Assembly (NCBI GenBank): GCA_036652815.1
Contig: JAVVVE010000016.1
Span: 1-56,003, forward strand
Reading direction: 5' to 3'
DNA length: 56,003 nt
Source of the DNA: SZUA-378 sp036652815
GTDB lineage: Bacteria > Bacillota > Clostridia > Lachnospirales > Lachnospiraceae
In this document: one piece after another, positions 19,680 to 27,241 of the stretch
Position numbering within the stretch: position 1 is the stretch's first letter
Layout: each line of letters begins with the position of its first letter
The notes under the pieces: generated by a model
Database searches by the model: none
What the model was told of the DNA's origin: nothing
What the model saw: only the letters and a program-made list of their open reading frames with translations
Translations under genes and position numbers: made by a program

Positions 19680-19715
19680 ATCGTAGTCGGCTGTGCGAAT
19701 GGTTGACAAGATTAT

Positions 19716-19788
19716 GGGATCTTAGCTCAGCTGGGAGAGCATCTGCCTTACAAGCAGAGGGTCATAGGTTCGAGCCCTATAGGTCCCA
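19716..19788 (+). tRNA. tRNA-Val (anticodon TAC)
   Basis: The cloverleaf can be drawn by hand: the acceptor stem GGGATCT pairs with AGGTCCC, the D arm is GCTC...GAGC, and anticodon stem TCTGC/GCAGA encloses loop CTTACAA with anticodon TAC. The T arm is CATAG-GTTCGAG-CCTATG-like, around GGTTCGAGCC. The CCA end is not encoded. A read-through ORF across both tRNAs is spurious. Confidence 0.95.
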
Positions 19789-19798
19789 TATCACATAC

Positions 19799-19872
19799 GG
19801 CGAGATAGCTCAGCTGGCTAGAGCACACGGTTCATACCCGTGGTGTCGAGGGTTCAAGTCCCCCTCTCGCTA
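19799..19872 (+). tRNA. tRNA-Met (anticodon CAT, elongator type)
   Basis: Anticodon stem CACGG/CCGTG encloses loop TTCATAC (anticodon CAT). The acceptor GGCGAGA pairs with TCTCGCT (the first pair is G-T) and the T loop is GGTTCAAGTCC. The GGCGAGATAGCTCAG start resembles elongator tRNA-Met rather than initiator tRNA. A tRNA-Ile2 read through lysidine is less likely but not excluded by sequence alone. It lies 10 bp after tRNA-Val. Confidence 0.92.
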
Positions 19873-19875
19873 CTT

Positions 19876-19905
19876 AAAAACCCTAGTAAATACTAGGGTT
19901 TTTTT
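19876..19905 (+). terminator. Intrinsic terminator of the tRNA unit
   Basis: Stem AACCCTAGTA, loop AA and TACTAGGGTT are followed by a T7 run and more T. This is a textbook Rho-independent terminator directly after tRNA-Met. Confidence 0.93.
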
Positions 19906-19992
19906 ATTTTGTGTTGCATTAAGTTGTAAAAATAGTTACTTGGTCATTGTTTTATCCCAAGGTATTTTTAAGTGTTAAATCCTCGTATCATA

Positions 19993-20028
19993 TTGAATAA
20001 ATTATCAAGGGTGTGTTATACTTAACAC
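19993..20028 (+). promoter_or_regulatory. Promoter with overlapping palindrome before ispF-cysE-cysS
   Basis: TTGAAT at 19993-19998, an 18-bp spacer and TATACT at 20017-20022 form a plausible promoter. The -10 box is embedded in the inverted repeat GTGTTA-TACT-TAACAC (20013-20028), a position suited to a repressor. No T-box leader (a frequent control of cysteine operons) is seen in the 160 bp before ispF. Confidence 0.6.
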
Positions 20029-20065
20029 GCCTTTAAAAGGATTAAAAGAGATAGGAGTTTGTTTT

Positions 20066-20542
20066 ATGAGAATAGGAATGGGATATGATGTTCATTGTTT
20101 GACAGAGAACAGAAAGTTAATTCTGGGTGGGGTTGAGATTCCCTTTGAGAAAGGATTATTAGGTCATTCGGATGCGGATGTATTATTACATGCGATTATG
20201 GATGCTTTGCTGGGTGCAGCGGCTCTTGGTGATATCGGGAAATTCTTTCCGGATACGGATGAGACATATCATGGAATCTCAAGCATAAGCTTATTAGAGC
20301 AAGTAAGAATACTTCTGGCAGAACGATGTTATGCGATTGAGAATATCGATGCAACTATCATCGCACAACGTCCTAAGTTACGTTCCTATATGGATGAAAT
20401 GAGAGCAAATATTGCAAAAGCACTGTGCATTCAGATAGAACAGGTCAATGTGAAGGCTACTACAGAAGAGGGATTGGGATTTACAGGCAGTGGAGCAGGT
20501 ATCGCTTCGCAGGCTGTCTGTATGCTGACGAGCATTGAATAA
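20066..20542 (+). CDS. ispF: 2-C-methyl-D-erythritol 2,4-cyclodiphosphate synthase
   Basis: This is the 158-aa MEP-pathway enzyme that makes ME-cPP for isoprenoid synthesis. Zinc ligands and family signatures are present: GYDVHCL (Asp8/His10) and GHSDADVLLHAIMDALLGAA, and the C-terminal KATTEEGLGFTGSGAGI motif is complete. AGGAG precedes ATG 20066. It is the first gene of the conserved Firmicute string ispF-cysE-cysS-mrnC-rlmB-sigH. Confidence 0.96.
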   Translation: MRIGMGYDVHCLTENRKLILGGVEIPFEKGLLGHSDADVLLHAIMDALLGAAALGDIGKFFPDTDETYHGISSISLLEQVRILLAERCYAIENIDATIIAQRPKLRSYMDEMRANIAKALCIQIEQVNVKATTEEGLGFTGSGAGIASQAVCMLTSIE

Positions 20543-20563
20543 GAAGAGAGCAGGTTATAAAAT

Positions 20564-21271
20564 ATGGGAATCATAAAGAATATAAGGGAAGAGATTCGTG
20601 TGATTAAAGAGCGTGATCCGGCGATTCATTCCTCCATGGAAGTGTTATTGTATCCAAGCTTTAAGGCGATGATGCATTATAAGGTTGCTCATAAACTATA
20701 TCTGAAGGAACATTATTTTTTAGCTAGATGGGTATCACAGAGAGCAGTGAAGAAAACAGGAATCGAGATCCATCCCGGAGCACGAATAGGAGAAGGATTC
20801 TTTATCGATCACGGGCATGGTGTTATCATCGGAGAAACAGCTATCATCGGTAATAACGTTACCTTATATCAGGGCGTGACACTGGGCGGTACCGGAAAAG
20901 AACATGGTAAGAGACATCCAACAGTGTGCGATAACGTGATGATTAGTGCCGGCGCTAAGGTGTTGGGTTCTTTTACGATAGGCGAGAACTCCAAAATAGG
21001 AGCAGGCAGTGTAGTATTGGAAGAAGTACCTCCTAATTCTACGGTGGTAGGAGTACCGGGAAGAGTTGTGAAACGAAACAATCAACTTCTTCCACGAGAG
21101 GATATGAACCAGATCGATCTACCAAATCCGGTACAGGAAGATATCTTAGGACTTCAGCAGGCTAACAGCGTTCTAACGAATAGACTGCTTGAACTGGAAA
21201 CAGCGTTCAAACAGATCAATAAGCAAACAGATAGACAGATAAACAGACAGATAGATAGAAAGGAATCCTAA
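20564..21271 (+). CDS. cysE: Serine O-acetyltransferase
   Basis: This 235-aa enzyme makes O-acetylserine for cysteine synthesis. An N-terminal helical region leads to the left-handed beta-helix with hexapeptide repeats, the active-site DHGHGVIIGET and GGTGKEHGKRHPT. The last roughly 20 residues (KQTDRQINRQIDRKES type) are encoded by a short ACAG/ATAG-rich microsatellite (about 21,226-21,262), so they are low-complexity and probably not structured. It ends 2 bp before cysS. Confidence 0.94.
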   Translation: MGIIKNIREEIRVIKERDPAIHSSMEVLLYPSFKAMMHYKVAHKLYLKEHYFLARWVSQRAVKKTGIEIHPGARIGEGFFIDHGHGVIIGETAIIGNNVTLYQGVTLGGTGKEHGKRHPTVCDNVMISAGAKVLGSFTIGENSKIGAGSVVLEEVPPNSTVVGVPGRVVKRNNQLLPREDMNQIDLPNPVQEDILGLQQANSVLTNRLLELETAFKQINKQTDRQINRQIDRKES

Positions 21272-21273
21272 GC

Positions 21274-22692
21274 ATGAAGATATACAATACATTATCCAAG
21301 AGAAAAGAGGAATTCATCCCCATAGAAGAAGGAAAAGTACGCATGTATGTATGCGGGCCAACGGTCTATAACCTAATACATATAGGAAATGCAAGACCTA
21401 TGATTGTATTTGATACGGTGAGACGTTACATGGAATATAAAGGATTTGAAGTTAATTATGTGAGTAATTTTACAGATGTGGATGATAAGATTATCAAACA
21501 GGCAATCGCCGAGGGCGTAGATGCTTCTGTCATCTCAGAACGTTATATTGCAGAATGCAAAGCGGATATGGAAGCGTTGAACGTGAAGCCGGCTACGACC
21601 CACCCGCTTGCAACACAAGAGATCTGTGGTATGCTTGACATGATAGGTACTTTAATAGAAAAAGGACATGCTTATGAGGCGGCAGATGGTACGGTATATT
21701 ACAGAACCAGAAGCTTTCAGGAATATGGTAAATTATCTCACCGCAATGTAGATGATTTGCAGGCAGGGAATCGTTCGTTACTTGTATCGGGAGAAGACCA
21801 AAAAGAAGATCCGCTTGATTTTGTATTATGGAAACCAAAGAAAGATGGCGAACCTTATTGGGAGTCCCCGTGGTGCAATGGACGTCCCGGATGGCATATT
21901 GAATGTTCCGTGATGAGCAAACGCTACCTGGGAGATGAGATAGATATCCATGCAGGCGGAGAAGATTTGATTTTTCCACATCACGAGAATGAGATCGCAC
22001 AGAGTGAAGCGGCCAATGGAAAACAATTTGCCAGATACTGGATGCACAATGCATTTCTCAATATTGATAATCGAAAAATGAGTAAATCTCTTGGTAATTT
22101 CTTTACTGTGAGAGATATCAGTGAGAAATACGATCTTCAGGTCTTGCGTTTCTTTATGCTGTCGGCACATTACAGAAGTCCATTAAACTTTAGTGCAGAA
22201 TTAATGGAAAGTGCGAAGAATGGAAGAGACCGTATTCTGACAGCGGTACAGAACCTGCATCATCTGATGGAGAATGCGGTCACGCTTGGCAAGATAGAAG
22301 AGACGGTATCGGAACAGGAACTCTTACAGGATGCCAAACGATTTGTGACACAGTTTGAGACTGCAATGGATGATGATTGCAATACAGCAGATGCGATTGC
22401 AGCCATCTTTGATTTGGTAAAATGGACTAATACCAATACAGATGCTACGTGTTCTCAATCCTTTTTAATGGCGATTCTGCAGGAGATTAAAGAGTTATCA
22501 GATATCTGTGGCTTACTTGTGGATACAGCTCCGGAGATTCTGGATACACAGATTGAAACATTGATTGAACAAAGGCAAGTAGCAAGGCGAGAAAAGAACT
22601 TTGCCCGTTCCGATGAGATTAGAGAAGAACTCTTAGCACAGGGTATCCTCTTAGAAGATACGCGTGAAGGAGTAAAATGGAAAAGAGTTTAA
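21274..22692 (+). CDS. cysS: Cysteinyl-tRNA synthetase
   Basis: This 472-aa class I synthetase charges tRNA-Cys. The zinc-binding YVCGPTVYN, the HIGH-equivalent HIGNARP and KMSKSLGN are all present, as are the zinc-site GWHIECS and HHENEIAQSEA. The C-terminal DALR and anticodon domain is complete. It overlaps mrnC by 16 bp, indicating coupled translation. Confidence 0.97.
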   Translation: MKIYNTLSKRKEEFIPIEEGKVRMYVCGPTVYNLIHIGNARPMIVFDTVRRYMEYKGFEVNYVSNFTDVDDKIIKQAIAEGVDASVISERYIAECKADMEALNVKPATTHPLATQEICGMLDMIGTLIEKGHAYEAADGTVYYRTRSFQEYGKLSHRNVDDLQAGNRSLLVSGEDQKEDPLDFVLWKPKKDGEPYWESPWCNGRPGWHIECSVMSKRYLGDEIDIHAGGEDLIFPHHENEIAQSEAANGKQFARYWMHNAFLNIDNRKMSKSLGNFFTVRDISEKYDLQVLRFFMLSAHYRSPLNFSAELMESAKNGRDRILTAVQNLHHLMENAVTLGKIEETVSEQELLQDAKRFVTQFETAMDDDCNTADAIAAIFDLVKWTNTNTDATCSQSFLMAILQEIKELSDICGLLVDTAPEILDTQIETLIEQRQVARREKNFARSDEIREELLAQGILLEDTREGVKWKRV

Positions 22693-23117
22693 CTTTGCTA
22701 CAATCGTTGCAACAGGCATTTAATTGTACCGAGATTGATATTAAGACCTATTCTCCTTTGACATTAGCTTATATTGGTGACGGTATTTATGATGTTATTA
22801 TTCGGACGATTGTGGTAGAACGAGGTAATCGTGCTGCCAATGGACTCCATAAAACGACGAGCAGTTTTGTGAATGCAGGGACACAGTCGGCTATGATTGA
22901 GGCGGTTGCATCTGAACTAACAGAAGAGGAGATGGCAGTCTATAAGAGAGGCCGCAATGCCAAATCCTATACGATGGCTAAGAATGCAACGGTTGTTGAT
23001 TATAGGAAGGCAACAGGATTTGAGGCACTGATGGGCTATCTTTATCTCATGAATGATTGTGAGAGGGCGATAGCACTGGTAAAATTAGCATTAGAGAGGA
23101 TAGGGATGAAGCTGTAA
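22677..23117 (+). CDS. mrnC: Mini-ribonuclease 3
   Basis: This 146-aa RNase III-like protein lacks a dsRNA-binding domain. It matures 23S rRNA ends in Firmicutes. The catalytic-domain signature LAYIGDGIYDVIIR carries the conserved acidic residues, and the family ALMGYLYL segment is at the C-terminus. The position between cysS and rlmB is the canonical one. Confidence 0.94.
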   Translation: MEKSLTLLQSLQQAFNCTEIDIKTYSPLTLAYIGDGIYDVIIRTIVVERGNRAANGLHKTTSSFVNAGTQSAMIEAVASELTEEEMAVYKRGRNAKSYTMAKNATVVDYRKATGFEALMGYLYLMNDCERAIALVKLALERIGMKL

Positions 23118-23118
23118 G

Positions 23119-23862
23119 ATGGAACACGAAGAATTCACAATAGAAGGTAAGAATGCGGTGATAGAAGCATTTCGTTCCGGCAAGACCATAGATAAATTAT
23201 ATATTCTGGACGGCTGTCAGGATGGACCGATGATGACGATTAAACGGGAAGCCAAGAAACAGGGCACGATGGTGAAGTTTGTCGAGAAAGAACGCTTAGA
23301 TCAAATGTCAGAGACGGGTAGACATCAGGGTGTCATCGCCTATGCGGCAGCTTATGAATATGCACAGGTAGAGGATATGTTACAGCTTGCAGCAGAAAAA
23401 GGAGAACCACCATTTCTATTCCTTTTGGATAATATAGAAGATCCCCATAATTTGGGGGCGATTATCAGAACTGCGAATCTGGCAGGGGCACATGGAGTCA
23501 TTATCCCAAAGAACAGAGCCGTGGGACTGACCGCTACGGTAGCGAGAACATCTGCAGGAGCATTAAACTATACACCGGTAGCCAAAGTGACGAATCTGGT
23601 ACAGACGATAGAGGATTTAAAGAAGAAAGGTCTGTGGTTTGTCTGTGCAGATATGGAAGGTACACAGATGTATGACCTAAATTTAAAAGGGGCGATTGGA
23701 TTGGTAATTGGTAGTGAAGGGGAAGGCGTCGGACGGCTGGTAAAAGAAAAATGTGATTATACGGCATCCATTCCGATGAAAGGTAATATTGACTCTTTGA
23801 ATGCATCTGTAGCAGCCGGGGTATTGGCTTATGAGATTGTGAGGCAGAGGTTACAGGGATGA
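23119..23862 (+). CDS. rlmB: 23S rRNA 2'-O-ribose methyltransferase (RlmB/TrmH family)
   Basis: This 247-aa SPOUT methyltransferase has an N-terminal substrate-binding domain (about 1-75) and a knotted SAM-binding C-terminal domain with DNIEDPHNLGAIIRTA, VIGSEGEGVGRLV and IPMKGNIDSLNASVA. These are the three SPOUT motifs. It probably methylates a guanosine in 23S rRNA. Its stop overlaps the sigH start in ATGA. Confidence 0.92.
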   Translation: MEHEEFTIEGKNAVIEAFRSGKTIDKLYILDGCQDGPMMTIKREAKKQGTMVKFVEKERLDQMSETGRHQGVIAYAAAYEYAQVEDMLQLAAEKGEPPFLFLLDNIEDPHNLGAIIRTANLAGAHGVIIPKNRAVGLTATVARTSAGALNYTPVAKVTNLVQTIEDLKKKGLWFVCADMEGTQMYDLNLKGAIGLVIGSEGEGVGRLVKEKCDYTASIPMKGNIDSLNASVAAGVLAYEIVRQRLQG

Positions 23863-24476
23863 GTTATTATGAACAGGAGACGGATGAAGAACTGTTAGCG
23901 AAATTAAGAGATGGGGAAGCTGCGGTTACTGATTTTATCATGGATAAATATAAGAATCTGGTGCGTAACAAAGCCAAAGCCATGTATATTTTGGGCGCAG
24001 ATAATGAAGATCTGATTCAGGAAGGTATGATCGGGTTGTTCAAAGCCATCAGAGATTATGACTGTGGCAGAGATGCCAGTTTCTATACGTTTGCAGATTT
24101 ATGTATTTCCAGACAAATGTATACAGCAGTTCAGGCATCGGGCAGACAGAAACATGCACCATTGAATTCATACATTTCGCTGTATAGTGGCATGACCGAT
24201 AGCGGATGCAATCAAGGACAGGATGATTTTACGCTGTTAAATGCATTGTCTTCCGGGATAGAACAAAATCCGGAAGAATTATTAATTGATAAAGAGAATG
24301 TTACACTGTTGGAAAAGACGATTGAAAAAGAATTAAGCAGCTTTGAAAAGCAGGTGTTGGATCTTTATATTACGGGGATGAGTTATGTGCAGATAGCCAG
24401 AGTCCTCGGTAAAGACGAAAAATCAACCGATAATGCACTCCAACGCATCAAATCCAAACTAAAAAAAGTAATATAA
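23859..24476 (+). CDS. sigH: Sporulation/stationary sigma factor SigH
   Basis: This 205-aa sigma-70 family protein is of the Spo0H type. Region 2 has NEDLIQEGMIGLFKAIRDYD and ASFYTFADLCISRQM; region 4 has LSSFEKQVLDLYITGMSYVQIARVLG. It directs early sporulation and competence-type genes. In many Firmicutes a yacP gene lies between rlmB and sigH. Here the two genes overlap by 4 bp, so yacP is absent from this spot. Confidence 0.92.
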   Translation: MSYYEQETDEELLAKLRDGEAAVTDFIMDKYKNLVRNKAKAMYILGADNEDLIQEGMIGLFKAIRDYDCGRDASFYTFADLCISRQMYTAVQASGRQKHAPLNSYISLYSGMTDSGCNQGQDDFTLLNALSSGIEQNPEELLIDKENVTLLEKTIEKELSSFEKQVLDLYITGMSYVQIARVLGKDEKSTDNALQRIKSKLKKVI

Positions 24477-24477
24477 G

Positions 24478-24537
24478 TTCAGTCATCCTTGTCATCGAAA
24501 GTCAAAATCGACGACATGGATGATTGAATTTTTTTGA
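24478..24537. terminator. Terminator between sigH and the converging transporter fragment
   Basis: A long hairpin pairs TTCAGTCATCCTTGTCATCG with CGACGACATGGATGATTGAA (a few G-U or mismatched pairs) around an AAAGTCAAAAT loop, followed by TTTTTTT. It lies between converging genes and ends the ispF-sigH operon. The matching A-rich 5' side suggests weaker action in the other direction too. Confidence 0.85.
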
Positions 24538-24539
24538 GG

Positions 24540-24967
24540 CTATTTTTTGGTAAATTTAGTGGTAACAAGAGTTTCATAAGGAACACGTTCGGTTAGCTCA
24601 CCGGCTTCGTCCAGAATATCCTGCAAGAGGGTAAAACTGTCTTTTTCAAAGACTAAATTATCTTTCCACGTCTCTTGGTCATAGTAGCGGGTAACGATCT
24701 TGGTAATGGTCGCTAAGTCGGCTTCTTTAAATTGCGGTGCGATAATCGCAGCAATCTCTTCCGGGGTATGTGTATTGACGTAATCCATGCCACGCTGCAA
24801 AGCATCTGTAAAACGTTGTATCGTATCGGCATGTTCTGTGAGATAGCTGTTCTTTGCACAATAGGCTGTGTAAGGAACATAACCGGAATCTTTGCCGAGA
24901 GACGCTACCACATAACCGTTGCCTTTTGTCTCAAGACCGGTAGCGGCAGGTTCAAATTCAACGGTAT
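24540..24967 (-). pseudogene. 3' half of a split ABC substrate-binding lipoprotein gene
   Basis: This is the C-terminal 139 codons of an NMT1/THI5/SsuA-like (NitT/TauT type) periplasmic-binding protein, with VVASLGKDSGYVPYTAYCA and a helical end. It has no start of its own at the junction; the first in-frame ATG is at 24911. It ends upstream in the 9-bp repeat CAACGGTAT at 24959-24967. Joined to the N-terminal fragment at 34878-35457, it gives one frame of 332 codons reading ...GQGDYTVEFEPAATG, a typical binding-protein motif. The gene was therefore intact before the element integrated. Confidence 0.92.
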
Positions 24968-24982
24968 TTACTTAGTTACTAC
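24959..24982. other. Left attachment junction (attL/attR half)
   Basis: The core CAACGGTAT (24959-24967) is followed by 8 bp and then the arm TTACTAC (24976-24982) on the element side. TTACTAC is the reverse complement of GTAGTAA at the other end of the element, as expected of the arms of a serine-integrase attP. Confidence 0.8.
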
Positions 24983-24986
24983 ACCT

Positions 24987-26336
24987 TTATAAATTTAATT
25001 TGAAACCACATATTTTATGCGTTTCTTTATCGATATATATTTCTTTTACATATTTTTTCCAAAATGAATTTTTATGCTCCGCATCTAATTCAGAGTAGAT
25101 ATTTGTAAAACCTCTTGCAAAGGAATCTTTAAATCGCATATATTCTTTTCGGTCAATTGCTTTTTCTGCCACGCTAGGAGCATTTAGTTCGGTTGTTAAT
25201 CTTTGATATTCTGATTCATAATATGCTTCTGCTAAGTGTCCTTTTTGAAACATAAAATTTAATCGTTCTAATTCGTTTTGAATATTTAATGTGATTTTTT
25301 TCTTTTTGTTTATGTTACTTATCTTTAGATGATCCATAGTATACATTTCGACTTTCTTTTCAATATTGTCAATCAAGTATTGTTCAATTATAGTTTCTGC
25401 AATATTAGGCGAAGCATGATACCTAATATATTTTTGACTACACTTGTATCTTTTATAGATACTTACCGATCCATTCTTTAAGGTTTGTTTTTTGGTATAG
25501 CCGGATAATTTGTGATTACAATACGGACAAATAATCATAGAACTAAATATAAAAGGTTCATAAGAGTATTGATAGGTCTTAGAATCAGATATCTCTTTTA
25601 TTTTATTAAAATCAGAAAAGGACATATACGGTTCACAGAAATCAACATCCTCTTTGAATTTACCGGCATATTTTTCATTCGTAAACACCTTGTCGATTTT
25701 ATACATACTTGGTGCTTCCTTACCATATTTATCAAGGATGTATTCTACTGTTTTTCTTTTTGAATAGCACAGAAAGTATTGATCTATGATATCCTTAACG
25801 ATAGGAGATACTTTTTTATCTTTCACAACCTTTCCATCGACCACCATATATCCATAAGGTGCAGCCATTCCACTTGTTACATTCCCCTGGGCGCGTTTAT
25901 AATCAAAGACAGCTTTAATACGTTCTGAGGTGCGATCACATTCTGCCTGATTGACAGAAAGCATGATATTGATAACCATCTGACCATTTGCAGTAGAAGA
26001 ATCGTAGTTTTCAAATATAGTTTTCCAGTCACAATTATGCTTTGAAAGAATTTCCTCCGTTATATTATAGTCTTTTATATTACGAAACCATCGATCAAGT
26101 TTTGTTACAAGGATCATATCTATTTTATTTGCTTTTACATCATCCAATAATCTAAGTAATTCCTTGCGTTTTGTCATTGATTTTCGTGCTGATATACCTT
26201 CGTCAGCATAACACTCTGTAATAGTATAATTGTTTTTATTCGCATAGTCGGTTAATGCCAGCCTTTGTGCCGGGAGTGATAAACCATTTAGATGCTGTTC
26301 CTCGGTAGAAACACGAATATATAGTGCACATCTCAT
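24987..26336 (-). CDS. Large serine recombinase (integrase)
   Basis: This 449-aa recombinase should integrate and excise the element. The N-terminal resolvase catalytic domain has YIRVSTEEQ with catalytic Ser10, the LVTKLDRWFRN segment and the long E helix. The Recombinase domain follows, including GMAAPYGYMVVDG. A zinc ribbon begins with CPYC near residue 272 and continues with KCSQ near 300; the usual fourth Cys is not seen and a His (RYH) may serve. A coiled-coil segment lies at about 345-385. It stops 20 bp inside the left att core. AAAAGGATATC precedes ATG 26336. It reads toward the host fragment, away from the cargo operon. Confidence 0.93.
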   Translation of the reverse strand: MRCALYIRVSTEEQHLNGLSLPAQRLALTDYANKNNYTITECYADEGISARKSMTKRKELLRLLDDVKANKIDMILVTKLDRWFRNIKDYNITEEILSKHNCDWKTIFENYDSSTANGQMVINIMLSVNQAECDRTSERIKAVFDYKRAQGNVTSGMAAPYGYMVVDGKVVKDKKVSPIVKDIIDQYFLCYSKRKTVEYILDKYGKEAPSMYKIDKVFTNEKYAGKFKEDVDFCEPYMSFSDFNKIKEISDSKTYQYSYEPFIFSSMIICPYCNHKLSGYTKKQTLKNGSVSIYKRYKCSQKYIRYHASPNIAETIIEQYLIDNIEKKVEMYTMDHLKISNINKKKKITLNIQNELERLNFMFQKGHLAEAYYESEYQRLTTELNAPSVAEKAIDRKEYMRFKDSFARGFTNIYSELDAEHKNSFWKKYVKEIYIDKETHKICGFKLNL

Positions 26337-26479
26337 ATGATATCCTTTTATATTCTTTCCTTCATATCAATATATAAGAAAAAGAGTATATAAATACCCA
26401 TACTTGCAAGGAATCATGGATTATTCATAATGTACAACCTGCAATACATATGTTTTACAAATAAGACGGGAGACTCCTT

Positions 26480-26638
26480 ATGGCAGAGAAGAGAATGGGT
26501 GTTGACATTGACGGAAACGAGGTTACAGATAAAATGGCACTTGATATGGTGAGGACATTGATAGCACTATATGAAGACCAATACAGTGTTAAGTATGAGT
26601 GCGATATTTCCATTAAAAAAAACAAAATATTTCTATAA
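26480..26638 (+). CDS. Small element protein, 52 aa, function unknown
   Basis: An ATG frame at 26480 encodes a 52-aa mixed-charge protein (starts MAEKRMGVDIDG, ends KKNKIFL). A GGGAGA stretch 6 bases upstream could act as ribosome site. It lies between the recombinase (opposite strand) and the RiPP export genes. No family is recognised. Small proteins next to serine integrases are sometimes recombination directionality factors, which makes that a guess worth testing but not a call. Confidence 0.5.
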   Translation: MAEKRMGVDIDGNEVTDKMALDMVRTLIALYEDQYSVKYECDISIKKNKIFL

Positions 26639-26645
26639 GGAACTA

Positions 26646-26674
26646 TTGTTAAAATAAAAATTTAATGATATAGT
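26646..26674 (+). promoter_or_regulatory. Promoter before the NHLM export operon
   Basis: TTGTTA at 26646-26651, a 17-bp spacer and TATAGT at 26669-26674 form a plausible housekeeping promoter in AT-rich DNA. The export genes may therefore be read by the host sigma factor, independently of the element's own sigma factor further downstream. Confidence 0.5.
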
Positions 26675-26752
26675 AATTTTTAATTAGAACATACAATTGC
26701 TGTGGTTGCGAAAAACAGATTCTTGAAAGTAAAAAAGGGGAAATGTTGTGGT

Positions 26753-27241
26753 ATGAAAGAATCACTTTTTAGAAAAAAAAGTATCGATAAGATATCATCT
26801 CCGGAGCAGTTGACAGATTATATGAGAGTATTACGTCCAAGCATTTGGATTGTGCTATTAGCAGCGGTAATACTGCTCGTGGCGTTACTTTTAGCGAGTA
26901 TGTATGTGGCAATTCCGGATTCTGTTGAACTAAATGGTGTATCACAAAACGGAACAGTCGTGTGTTATCTGGATAATGTTGCAAACATTACGGAGGATAT
27001 GGCGGCAGAGGTGTCAGGCACTAACGGCAAAGTGCTACACATAGATGACAAACCTCTTTCTAAGATGGAAGTTGAAAAACGTTTTAGTCAGGACTATATT
27101 ATCTATATGCTCAATGTACAAGATTGGAATTATGAGGTGACTATTGCTGCAGATGATGTTCCGGATGGCTTGGTAAAGGTTAAAATGAAAGGAAAGCCAA
27201 TTAAACCGATTGATTTTTTGATGGGTAAGGGAGCTGAATGA
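26753..27241 (+). CDS. NHLM-type HlyD-like secretion protein (short)
   Basis: This 162-aa membrane protein has the start typical of the small adaptor of NHLM (nitrile hydratase leader microcin) export systems: ESLFRKKSIDKISSPEQL, a cytoplasmic stretch before one helix (about 29-50). The outside part is a short beta-rich region without the long coiled coil of classical HlyD. ATG 26753 is preferred to the track's upstream frame because the family begins here; AAGGGG lies about 13 bases before it. It overlaps the next gene by 4 bp. It probably couples the two ABC proteins or guides substrate across the wall. Confidence 0.75.
   Translation: MKESLFRKKSIDKISSPEQLTDYMRVLRPSIWIVLLAAVILLVALLLASMYVAIPDSVELNGVSQNGTVVCYLDNVANITEDMAAEVSGTNGKVLHIDDKPLSKMEVEKRFSQDYIIYMLNVQDWNYEVTIAADDVPDGLVKVKMKGKPIKPIDFLMGKGAE

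Noticed and set aside
19703..19978. 91-aa frame over the tRNA region
   Set aside because: It is read-through of two tRNA genes and a terminator; no ribosome site or protein-like sequence.
19906..20065. T-box leader for cysteine genes
   Set aside because: No T-box consensus or antiterminator/terminator pair could be found.
24540..24911. A complete 123-aa transporter protein
   Set aside because: The reading frame continues upstream to the att core and matches the missing C-terminal half of the split gene; the ATG at 24911 is internal.
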